DNA of 64,000 bases from Aristolochia californica (Eukaryota; Streptophyta; Magnoliopsida; Piperales; Aristolochiaceae): the NCBI GenBank assembly GCA_029961685.1, contig JARWKL010000015.1, forward strand, positions 25,017,220 to 25,081,219, read 5' to 3'. The notes under the pieces were generated by a model. That model made no database searches, was not told where the DNA came from, and was given only the letters and a program-made list of their open reading frames with translations. Position numbers and translations under genes: made by a program. This document shows, in pieces, positions 23,701 to 36,249 of the stretch (position 1 is the first letter of the stretch; each line of letters begins with the position of its first letter).

Positions 23701-26700
23701 TTTTATACCACTTCTGTAATCGCTTGTTTTTGGTCTCATGTTCCTAGATCAGTAAACTCTTCGCTGGTAAGCTTGCCAAGAATGGGGCCTCCCTACAATC
23801 TCTCATTATTAAGGAAGGGCCTCCCTAATCTTGTATTTCTGTTTTGTGGTTCTGAATAAAATCTCGTACCACTTAAAAAAAAAAAGTCATAGTATTGCCT
23901 TTTTGCAGTCAATCAAAATGCATTTCACAGAACCATGATGGCATCTATCACTCTTAATGTTAATTTTTGGGAAGATCAGAAATTTCTCGTTCGTGTGCTG
24001 AGTGTAGCACAGGAAACAGATCCTGTGATATGGTGTGCAGCATTTATAGCTCTTCATAAATCACATTCTGTTGCAACAACAAATCCACATAGCCAGCTAT
24101 GATGTCTCTGCTTTCAAACACATGGCGCCACAAACAGGTACAGAAACTTGAATACAATGGCCAAAGCATCTATGAATATGACTACATAAAATTACCTCAT
24201 TATGACGCACAGGCAGCTCATCATACTCAGAAGCGCCAGCAAGAATGTGAAGAAAAACCTATGTTTGGGGGCAAATTAAAGAAAAATATTCATTACTTAT
24301 AACTACAAATCTTAAAATAGAAGCAAGATGAGAACCTCTGGGAAGTGGAAATACTTACTTCAAGTGAAGTATCTGGACCTATGTTTGATCCAAACATGGA
24401 TACTGTCATGAAGTTAAGGTAATATTGGGAAGCTACAGTACCCAGCATCAGAGGCATAACACTCTCATCTTCCATCTTAACACAACCACTGTCTTCCAAG
24501 TCTTCAAATGTGTTTTGCACTAACCTGGTTTAAGAAAAGTGATAATAGGATTCTATAAAAAGGGAAAATTAAAATTTTCTCAAAAGTCAGGTTATAACAT
24601 GCATTACCTTGACAGGTAGGAATTCAAGGTTTTGGTTTCAGTGTCCTCCAATCTGTAGTAAGCTGGATTTACAACCTGTTGTATAGCAACAACGATCTTA
24701 GGGGATATAATACTTCATTAAAAACGGTTCAGGAATGTTTATCAGTAGCCACTTGCCTGGCTGCCCCTTCCCCTGTATGTGGCAGGAGGAAACAGCCCCA
24801 CTTATTTGTGAAAATTCAAAAATTTTAAAAAGAAAAGAGCCTGAAGGCCTAAAAGGCTAAGGGCCTGTTAGGTAGCGCTTCACTCAGAAAACTCTCTTGC
24901 CAATCAGCTTGCAAGAATGGAAGTTGAGGGCCACATTTAAAAAAAAAAATTATTTTCTTAAGAACATTCTTGTCTTTTTTTATAGACAAAAGAGGAAAGG
25001 TTTGAGAATAAAAAAATTTTAAAATCAAGGGGGTAATATAATTTTCTGTTTTCTAAAAGAATAGGGGCATTGACCATTGAATCCTTCTAACTTCTACATA
25101 ATACTTGAATTAAATAAACTTGCTATTGCAGCTGTCTTATGGTGCATTTTTGGAAGTGAAATAGGAGAATATTCGAGGGGAGGACACGATTCAGTTGTAA
25201 TATTACTGAATGGCTTCTCCACCATAGTTTGTTATGGGCCAATGGATTCTCTAATGGATTTATATATAGGTACACCATTTTGGTAATTCCTGCCAATGGA
25301 TCATGATTAAAGATTTTCAAAATTTATGATAAAATATTTGAAAAAAAAGTTAAGCAAAAGAAAACAAAAGGATGTATAATAAAATCTCACCAATCTACGG
25401 AACAAGTAAGTCCACGTGAGATAATGAACTGCATCCTCTTTGTGGCATATTGTGCCTGACACTATCTCCGCATTGATGTGATCATGCAAATGTTCTCTCA
25501 GATTACTCTCTACAGGGAACGGCTCATATAGAAACTGTGAAATTAAGAATAGATTAGGCTCAACCTTCACAGTCAAAGAATAATATTATATGCTTTTTTT
25601 AGTGAAGATAGAGATACATAGAGAGATCAAAAATATATTTGTATATGTATGTGTGCTAGTGCATATAATGTAGAGTGGGAGAGAGAGAGAGCTCCTCATA
25701 GAAATGGCAACCTTAGATTTCTCTACATTCTTCTAGAGTGGCCTACATTAACTTAGCATCAGTGTCACCCCTTATCAGTGGGTGTAAATGCAAACAAATA
25801 AAACATAATCATGATATAAATACCCTTTTTAAAAAATGTGAACCATAACTAGAGAATAAAGCTTTTATTATGAATCATCATCGCTTCAAATAAGCAAATC
25901 AGTACCACACAATCAATTAGTAAAGGATCTCCATAGATACACAAGAATGATAATTTATAATTCTCAAATTCTTAGAGCAGCATCTGTCACGTCACTACCA
26001 CCCACTGATTAAGGGCTATGTTCATGCTCATCTGATGTAGGCTCTCTTAGATATTCATCTAGACAGCCTCAGTAGTTTTTCCAAACAGGGCAGCCCATAC
26101 ATACAAATATACGTGCACACAAAGATGATTCAGTGAATTTGAATGTTCAGTGGACAGCTCACATCCCAAAATAGTTAAATGTTCCACAGCTAGCATCTCG
26201 TCTAAAGCAATAATTCATAGACATTTGATTTTTCAATGTTTGTGCTGAGGGGATCTTGCAATTCTAATTGGATTGAGTTCCCATTTATAGCACATTTTCT
26301 TGGAAAACTGGAAAGATGTCTGACAGACATTATCTTGAAATAGATGCACAGGTACATCAATCATGATCTTATATCATTTGCATCTACAGCTAATTACATA
26401 TGCAAAGCTTGACAAGCACAGAGAAAAATAGAGATACACAAACAGAGAAAGGCTTCCACCTTCTTGTAGAAGCTCTTTTTGGGTTCATGAACAAGAATGA
26501 CTGCTTTCCCATGTTGATCATATTGTGGTCGACCTGCACGACCCATCATCTGCAAGATATCTGTGATGGGAAAATCAACATACCTTTTTGCTTTGCCATC
26601 ATAATACTCTGTTCCCTACAGGATAGAATCATTTTCGTATATTAAGAGAAACTTGATTGTAAAAATAAAGAAAAAGAGAGAATTATGATCATCTTAAGCA

Positions 26701-29700
26701 TATCAGACAGAAAACCAGGTATTACACCATGAGGACCAAATTGCAGATATACCTTACCTTAATGATAACAAGATGAGCAGGAAGGTTTACACCCCATGCT
26801 AATGTGCTGGTACTTACCAATACCTACAGAAGTTTGATCAAGTATAAACGAATAGAGCATTAATATGCATATTTTTTAAGATAACAATGTGGTTCTAATG
26901 TGTATCAACATGAAAAGTGGAATAAGAATCATTTGGTACTAGTATTTTTCCCCCTATTTTAACAATATTAATGCACAAATATAGTCCAAAAAAATATACT
27001 GAACGAATCAGTGTCAGTAACACAGTTAATGGGACCAACTGACAGAAAAGTAGAGGACCATCATCAGTGCTTTAGTGACAGGAAAGGTAGATCCAAAGCA
27101 TCTCAAATATGTAAATGAAAACCGGACCTGGATTTTATTATTTGCAAATAATTCCTCGACCAAAGACCTGTCCCGATCATTCAGCCCAGCATGGTGCAAC
27201 CCAATACCAAACTGTAATGTGTGCCTCAAGTTGTTGTCTGTGACCTGAGAAAGTACCATCTCCAATGCGTCCTCTGGCATACTGAGGAACTGCCTTGGAC
27301 GTTCATCTGAAGCTGCAAACTATAATATTCAATACTAAGTAAGTAACCGCAGAAAAAAGGAGTGGAAGGTTGAAAACATAGTTGATGTTGGATGCACCAG
27401 AAATTGTATCTCACCTGAATTAGGTCTAATGCAGTTAGTCTTGTTTGGCGGCGCGAAGAGACAAAAATCAAAACTGGTTTTGTTGGAGAATGAGTAGCTA
27501 TGGCTGCATACGTAGGTTTGTTCATGCTATTCATTCGAGGACAATAGAATTTCCCTGGGTATCCCTGTTCACAGGCAGTATATTCCATAAGGCACCAAAT
27601 TAAAAAGGTACAACCTGTCACAATGGTTACCCATCCAATTATAGATTGCAATAAAAGAATGACTTTGCTCCTGTGCATCCTTTTTTATAACACTCAAATA
27701 ACTATTTAAGTGAAGTCATAGAGGAGGTTATTTATATGTATCTGAGCTCCAGAATGAAAGATGAGCCTGATCCAGTCTGATTTACAAGCTAAAATTCAGA
27801 TCCTGATCCCATGTGAGATCCGCAGCAAAAAATCTCAAATCTAAATTTGATACAACGTTAGTTCAATTACTGATTAGTATCTTCCTTTATCTTGTTTTGA
27901 GAGACAACTGATTAAAATCTCTAGTAAAATCTTCACATATTTATTAGGAAAAAAGTTATCCAGAATCATTATCATAGTATGTGAGATAATCCACAAGAAA
28001 AAAACTACCAAAGTTCATCTGTTTTTTACATGAAATGTATCATATTTTATTGCATTCCCAAAAAACCAACGACCTCAAAACCAGTCAGATTGTATTCATA
28101 TCTTCAGGTTTGAGAACCCTATTATTTTGGAGTGAACAATGTGGTAATCAGGATCCAGTGATAGCTACACATTTTAGCCTATGAAAATTATTTATTATTT
28201 GGTTAGGAGACAAAGAGTATGGACCTAAATCTGTATAAGCTCAGGTGCACCCAGTTGTCATTTCTACTAACAAATTTGAATTATAAATGACCTTAAATTT
28301 GATATCTTCTTATTCTGCATTAATTTATCATTTTATCAACATGTTGATGTTAAGTTGAGATTTCTTATTTTTATTAATTTTTAATGATATATTGAGATAA
28401 TAGAAATGCTGTAAAAACAATGAAGTGAATGCATTCTTGTTATCTAGACTTTTGACTCTGTGGGGAAGTTCTCTGCTGCCTCTCTATACAGAAAGCTTTA
28501 GGTAACCTCTTCTCTAGAAGATTCAAAGAAAATGTCATGCTCTTGGAGGCTAATAAGCTCTCCTAAGTCGCTATGTTTTATTAGGACAGCAGCTCACAAA
28601 AGGATCCTCACTTGCTCAGAGCTGCAAAAAAAGAGGCTGCCCCATGGTTGATTCTTTATGCAAATTCAGTGGGAATCTTGAAGAGGAGGTAGACCTCTTA
28701 CTGTTCCGATGCCCATTCAGTTTAATCTGGGAAGCCATTCTATGGAAGTTTGACCTTCGTGGATGTTTCCCAGCCTCAATCACAGATTTTATTGCACAAA
28801 GCTGGGTCCAAACGATATCTCATGCTGGTTTAATCCTATTGAAGTCAGCAATGGCAGCAGTGTTATGGTGCCTACGACCAAGAGAAAAAGCAGGACCTTC
28901 AATGTCTCAGCCACGTCAAAAGGGAGGCTAATTGAGAAGATATTGCATATCACTCCATCTTGGGTGAAGGCATACAAAGGGCCTTCTTCCAATTCCACTC
29001 TCTTTGATCAGGAAGCATTGGAAAATGGTGGCAACATTCTCAAGTCCCGAAAGATCCTCCTGTGTAGCCTGGACCCCTCCTATTGGGTTAATAAAGCTAA
29101 ACTTCGATGGGAGCTCCATTGGCAACCCAGGTCCAGCAGTGGGCAGGGGAGTTATCAAAGATCATCTCTGCACAATATTAATTACTTTTTTTTTTTTTTT
29201 TGAGAAGCAATATTACTCCGGACCTCTCGGTCACAAGGACTCAGCTGAGGCTGAGATCAGTGCATACAACATGGTATTAGGATCTATTCACAAAAAATTC
29301 AGGTCAAAATGTGGTTGAAGGTAATTCAGAAGTGGTGATAAGTTAGATGAAGGTAACACTGAGCCGCATATACTTTCCAGAAAATTAAAGATTTTTGCAA
29401 CTTGTTGCAGGTTTCTTGGCTGCATACCCTAGAGAAGCAAAATAGATTTCTGATGGATTGACAAAAGAGGGGTCTTCTGGCCCTTCTATTGTAGTTGGGA
29501 GCTCTTCCCTATTGCTTAGGGTGATGGCTCCTTTGTTGTATTCTGTCTCTGATTTAAATAAAGCTTCACCATTTCAAAAAAAAAAAAAAAAATGCCATTC
29601 TTGCGAATAGTATTTTTCTAAAAAGGAAAAAACTGGGTGCAGCCAACTTTGGCTCGACTTGAATCCAGCCTCCTTTCCTTCATTTGGTTAAGCAGCAAAA

Positions 29701-32700
29701 GTATTTTTTGTCAACATAAAAATTGAGCATAGTCATAATGATAAGCCTTGCCTGTATGTGAACTTCAAGGGGCACAGGCCTCACACTAGGCTTGAAATTG
29801 AATAGTCCAATGTCTCCAACACCAAGCCAGTCAGCCAGATCACTGAAGCAAGTATTGGTGAATTAAAAAAACTTCATAGAGATAAACATCCGGGTAAACA
29901 TTCATGTTTAAGAATACAAGATATGCAGACATTTCCAAAGGCTGAGAATTTACCGAGCATTTGCTAATGCTGTTGAAAGACCAACAAATCGCACAGCACG
30001 CTCCGTTTGTGATGATATATATCTCATCCTTGAAACAATTACCTAGAAAATTGAAGTTCTTAGCAGTGTGAAGAAAGAGAAGTACTTAAACTAGGTGTAC
30101 ATGATAATAGTTGTAAAGTAAAATGCAGGACTAATAAAACCAAACAAATTTGAGGTGTCCTATCCGCAATTGGCATTTTTTTCCCTTTTCTATTGGTATT
30201 CAAGATTTTCCATTAAGCCTCTTAGATGGGCTTTCCATAGAAAACTGACTGTAAACATCCGTTACTGTGTCCTCAAAAGTTCTTGTCATGATGGATATAT
30301 AGAAGACATGCAGTATCCAAAAGTTTTAAATCACTTAGAAGTCTTTAACTTAATATAAATAGTGATTGTTTGCTTTGTCTATTCATCTATAGGAGTTAGA
30401 AATTAGTTGACAGTAAGTTTCCTATTTTAAGACAGTTTCTAAGTAAGATTATTAATTTTAAAACGACAAAGTAGATGAGCTTTAAGACTCTTGTTTATTC
30501 TCTCACTCCGTGTTGCTCCTATAAGTAATGGAGACTGCACTTAAGGTCTGCTTCTCATCTAGATACCTGTCAAAAAACTCTTCTTCCTTCCTCTGACAGT
30601 GTCTTTTTTTTTAATGTTAATTACACATGCATGTTACACCTCTTTCGTGGTGAGACTTTAACCCAAGACCTCACAATAGAACCCAAGACCAATCCACAGC
30701 AATTATTTCTTCTCTCATAAGTTTCATTCTTTTCTTCTCACTTTCTGCACTGTGTTTCTCTCTTTCTGAACTTCAAAACATAAGTAATGAGAAATATGTA
30801 GCATCTAACATTTACATTCTAATATCCTGCTAAGTCACTCTCAGTTTCCAATGAATATGATAACATCCTCTTTTTGTTAGAAAACCAAGGTATAAGAATT
30901 GCACTGGTACCAACAAGACTATGCCCAACAGCTGAAAGAGATCCTGAAATCCTATCAAAAGGATTATGGAGAAGTACTTTACACACCCTAACATTTACAT
31001 AATTCATGTTTTACAGAATCCTGACTCATTTAATCCCTTCAACCCATACACAAGTCTGACCAATTCTAAACAAGAAAAATAGGTTTTTTATGTACTTTTT
31101 AGTCATCAAGCACAAAAAGGAACTTATTCTATATAAATATCATACATAAAATCATATAAAGGGTACTGTAGTCTTTTTACCTTACATTATCCCTCTAGAG
31201 TAGGAAAGTGTTTACCTTCATATGGCGCTTATATGTTAAATTTTCAGTTTTTTGATGTCATAATTAGGGAGATAAAAGGAGTTGAGTGTAGGGGTATTTC
31301 TGTCAATGTACCTTATTTTACACTTCAGTGATATTTAATACAAGAGAGATTGATTACAGACCTGTCAACAAGTGCCGGAACTGCCACAGTATTTCTCTCT
31401 CGTGCCTTCTTTTCTCTCTCTTTCTTCTTAATTTTACACTTATACATGCTACTAGAGCAATAAGATCCATTGTAGAGAGTAAATTGTTGGCTATAAAAAC
31501 TGTTGGCCGATCAGAAAAGATGACCTTGCTGCAATGGTACACAACTTCCATCAGAATGACATCACCTATAGAGCCACGGGGGCTTCCTTCATTGCTCTTG
31601 TCCCTAAAAACTGAAAAATGTGGAACACCCCGGGACTTCCAACTGATCAGCCTCATGTCCAGCCCATACAAGGTCATTGCCTGGCTGCTCGGCCACTGGC
31701 TCAAGTCGGTGCTACCCACTGCTACCCACTATCATCCACCATGGGCAAAGCACCTTCGTGAAAGAAAGGAATATTCTTGACTCAACAATGGCCACACATG
31801 AGATGCTTGATTACTTCAAACAATCTTGAATCCCTAGATTTGCCTTTAAGCTTGACTTTGATAAGACTTTTGACCAAGTAAATTGGAAGCTTGTTGACAA
31901 CCTTCTCCCATGCATGGGCTTTGGCAACCATTGGAGATTTTGGATCTGAAGCTACATCTCCTTTGCCTCGTACTCCATCCTCCTCAATGGGACATCTTGC
32001 GGCTACTTTTGTGGCTCATGAGACATCCGGCAAAGGGACCCTCTCTCCCCCTTCCTCTTCAACATTGTGGTAGAATACTTGTCGGTTATGATCTAATAAG
32101 CAAAGAACAATGGGTGGCTTGTTAAGTTGTGGAGCCTAATTAACGCCTTATGCTGAGTCGGTACGCGGATCGACCTAATTAATGCCTTACGCTGAGTTGT
32201 GGAGCCCCCCGAAAGGTCCACGATATATTGATTGTTGTTTCACTAAGGGTAGTTTTGGGATTTCACACTTGTATTTCGGTTGCCCTAGTTTTCTCTTTAT
32301 ATTTGGGGGCCCACCTGTTAGGGTTTATCATTTGAGGAGGATCATCAATTGCGACTGAGAGAGGTTAGAGAAAACACGAGTGCGTGTGATTTCTCTTGTA
32401 AACCACTTCATCATCATAGTGAAATATTGCAACGGTGGAAGACAAGACGTATTCTCACCATGAGGCGAACCTGTATAAATCTTGTGTTTTTCGTAATTGA
32501 TTATTTCTTCTTTTGCGATTTTTTTATCGCTCCCATTAGAATTGAATTAAGACATCAAATTCCTAACATGGCTCACTCCTATCTGCAACCAAGATAGTCT
32601 TGACATCCCACTTCTTCAATTCACCGATGACACTCTCTACTTTGGTGTTGGCACCTTCGAACAAGTCAAGAAAGTAAAAGCACTGTTGGACCTCTTTGAG

Positions 32701-35700
32701 TTGACTTTGGGACAAAAAATAAGCTGGCAAAAAACAACAAATTCTAGGATATAACATCAATGGGAATGACCTCGATCAGATGGCCAACTACCTGGGGTGC
32801 TCGACTGCCAATCCACCCTGCTTGTATCTGGACCTTCCACTATTGGCAGCATACCTCGGAAAAATTTATGGAGCCCTATCATCGAAAAATTGGAGAGGTG
32901 CCTCGCTACTTGGAGAGGGAAATTTCTGTTAAACACTGGAAGGATGGTACTCATCAAGTCTTGTTTGGCTGGCCTCCCAAACTACTTCCTATCCTTCTTC
33001 CCCTATCCAGCATCTATTTGACAACACATTGAGTCCATGAAGAAAAGATTTTTATGGACGGGACCGAATGGTGAAAATAAATATATTCTTGTTCGTTGGA
33101 CTGAAGTCTGTAAACCAGTCCAGCTTGGTGGCCTTAGTATCCAACTTACTGCTGACATGAATTCTGCCCTCCTACAAAAGTGGATTTGGTTGCTGTCAAG
33201 CTCAACTAGATGACTGCTGGTGGACTAAGGGCGGCCATTGCTACAGCCTCTCCCCCATTTGGAGGTTGATAGATGCCATATTCTGACATGAGAACTAAGT
33301 TAATTATAATAGAATAACCTTTATAATTGTGTTATAGGTGGTTATTTATCGGTTTTCAAATGAAATGAGCATTTATTGAATTTGACATTAATCACTGTCG
33401 ATATTGCATATTTTTCTCTCCTGAATTATATTTCATTGTTTTTAAGGTTTATTTCTTCCTGAAATACTTTTTATAGATTTAATTATGGAATTTCAGGAGA
33501 ATTTTGGTGGAGAAGGAGATATTTACCAAAATGCCCTTAGTGAAATGGAGGTGATTTTTAGGTCAAATCGTTTTAAAATAAATAAGATGGTATTAAAGGA
33601 GATGGGGAGAGGGTCGAACAAGGGGGGACCCGAGAGGGGAGACCCAAGCGGGAAGACAAAACAGAGCACGACCGTCGACCGAAACAGGGGAAGACCCGAG
33701 AGGAGTTTCCCTCCGTCGGTCGCCGCGCCACCGCCGTCCAGCAAGCGAGAACAAACCCGAGGAGAGCTCGAGAGAGTCTCCGTCGAGGTGAGTTCGACAG
33801 TTTCTGTTCGCCAGAACAGAGCACCGGAAACAGGGGAGACCCGAGAGGAGTTTCCCACCGTCGCTCGCCGGACCACTGTCTTTCGCCGCGCCACCGTCGT
33901 CCACCGCCGTCCAGCAACCGAGAACAAACCCGAGGAGAGCTCGAGAGAGTCTCCGTCGAGGTGAGTTCGACAGTCGTCGCTCGCCAGACCGAGAAGTGAT
34001 CCGAGAGGGCTTCTCCGGTGCAACTTCCGCTTTCCGACCATCCTCCGGCGTCGTTTACGTATTTCCGACCATTCCCGGAGCTATTCCGACTCCAACCGAG
34101 ACTCGAGAGAGCTGGTTAGAGAACGTCAGCTCTGTTTCGTTCTTCGCCGGACGTTACCTCTGTCCGTCGGCTTCCAACCTTCGTCGCCAGCGTCATCTCT
34201 ACCTCCGGCCACTCACTCTTGCCAACCCGAAGCCACCAATTTCGGGAAATTGCAGCACCCGTGAGAACGAGTTGCTGCCCGAGCGAGAAGAAGAAGAAGG
34301 GGAGTAATTCGTCATTATTGAATTTAATTTTTTATATAGTTTGAACTTAGGTTTTGAATGTTAATTGAATCTGATTTGATAATTAATATTTCTTTAAGAT
34401 TTGTTTTTTGGATATTTGATTAAATTAGCTAATTAGGGTAGGATTATAATTGAGGTTGGATTTTGGTATTTTAATCCGATTTCTGTCTTTCACTCTATGC
34501 GCCCGAGAGGGGCTAGACGCAAGGATTGAGAAATCGGATTCGTGATTACATGGCGCTCGAGAGAGGCACGAATCACGGTAAAATCCAGAGTTGATAATTT
34601 TAGCATCATCACAATAGGAAATTGATTCTCTGCATTCTATTGTAATCCGCTCTTTGTTATTAACTCTAGGCGCTCGAGAGGGGCTAGATGCAAGGATTGA
34701 GAATCCGGATTCGTGGTTTCGTGGCACTCGATAGAGGCACGAATCACGGTAAAATCTAGAGTTGACGTTTCCTGTTGTGCAAGTAGTTAATTACGATTCG
34801 TACGCTTGCGAGGTATTAAAGCCGATGTAACTAAATTTTACATCAGAGGTCGCTCTTCCTTTTCCTCCCAAAGTTTGGCTCAGCAACCTGGTGCTTTGTT
34901 GGGAACAAGATGAAAACAAAATTCTGGTCAGATTGATGGTTGGGAGACAGGCCCCTTAGTGTCTCCTATCAAGCTCTTACAAATGTCACAAATCTGCTTC
35001 TCCTCCACTGTGGCTGCTGCATGGCAGGGGAATGGCAACTGGGACCTACAACTCAGATGTGGGTTGGCCGATGATGAGACCTCTGTTGTCTCTCACATCA
35101 TCTCTGACTTGGCCTCGATCAAGATTCGTGTCACATCTCGGACAAATTGATCTAGCTAGCCGACCCTAGCGGTTTTCCGTCTCCTCATCTTACACTAGTC
35201 TTCATGAATGGAACACCACTTCTAATCAAAGCACTGCAGTGCTGGCCAGGCGCCTTGCTGCCTCGCCTCGAGTCAAATTTTTCCTTTGGATGGCCAGCCT
35301 TTACAAATCCTCACGACAGATAACTTATAGCGCTGCGGAAACCTGGGCCCTGACCCCACCTGCCTGCTCTGTAATACCAGAATGAGACAGCCAGCCACAT
35401 CCTCATCCACTGCCCATATGCTTGGAAAGTCTGGTCCCTCTTTCTGAGCCAGATCGGCCTGCAATGGTGCGACTCTGACATCCCATCCACACTCTAGTCT
35501 CTTTTGGGATCTAGGCTTCCTCAGATGGGCAGGATCCTTCTCTCTTGCGCCTTGGCTTCATTCCGTGGTGCATCTGGAAGGACTGGAAGGAAAGGAACAA
35601 CCAACGGTTTCAATGCAAGTTCAGAAGTGCCGAGGAAGTCTCTGAAATAATTGCCAGCCAAGTCTCTTCTTGGCTGCTCACTAGGAAGGAATTTCAGCAC

Positions 35701-36214
35701 CTTCATGGCACAACTTTGCGCCATAACCAGTGTCTCGTGGCTTAGATGTCTGTTCCATCCAGACACCCCCCCCCCCCCCCCCCGCTGGCTCCCTCAAACT
35801 GAATTTCGATGGTAGTGCTCTGGGCCTCCTAGTTTTGGTGGTGCCATCCGCAATTCTGAGGGTGCAATTCTGACTCCACCACTACTAAGCTTGTCAGTCT
35901 TCTCCATGGCCTCATTATCTACCGTGACCAATTCTCAGAGCCATTGATTGTGGAAGGTGACTCGAGTAGTAATTGACTGGTATGCAAATGCTAAGGAGCC
36001 GCCTTCGAGACATTGGACAACCCATTAAGCCATTTGTACCATTTCCTCCAGCTTAGGTTGTACATGGAATAACATTCCCCATTCAGCAAAGAGCAAATTC
36101 CTTTGCTGACGGCCAAGCTAAAATGGGATCCTCCCTCCAAAACCTTGTTGTAAAGGAGAGTATCCTAACTTGTAATTTTCTCTTCTTTTAATAATATTCA
36201 CATCATATTCAAAA

Positions 36215-36249
<35 letters not shown>

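Larger units (their letters stand above)
31490..36200 (+). mobile_element. L1-type LINE (RT, zf-RVT, RNase H), interrupted twice
   Basis: Broken + strand frames show RT blocks ([32 protein letters not shown] near 31850, [13 protein letters not shown] near 31950, the catalytic FTDD at 32620-32631), the linker/zf-RVT ([18 protein letters not shown] text near 35270) and RNase H (KLNFDGS near 35800, PLIVEGDSS near 35940). The endonuclease is missing. It is split by a solo LTR (32120-32568) and an insertion at about 33295-34870. It ends near 36200 in A-rich sequence and a TA microsatellite. A run of 18 C lies at 35766-35783. Confidence 0.85.

Noticed and set aside
29842..29954. Mutated motif III of cassette 2 (STA, then NAR)
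   Set aside because: STA is normal in the second cassette of this family, and Arg at the split codon is also seen in homologues as I recall them.
31328..31780. 150-codon frame on the + strand
   Set aside because: It joins LTR and LINE sequence in a wrong frame; chance open frame.
33485..34041. Open frames of 100-170 codons on both strands
   Set aside because: They arise from the GC-rich tandem repeat, overlap each other in several frames and show no domain.
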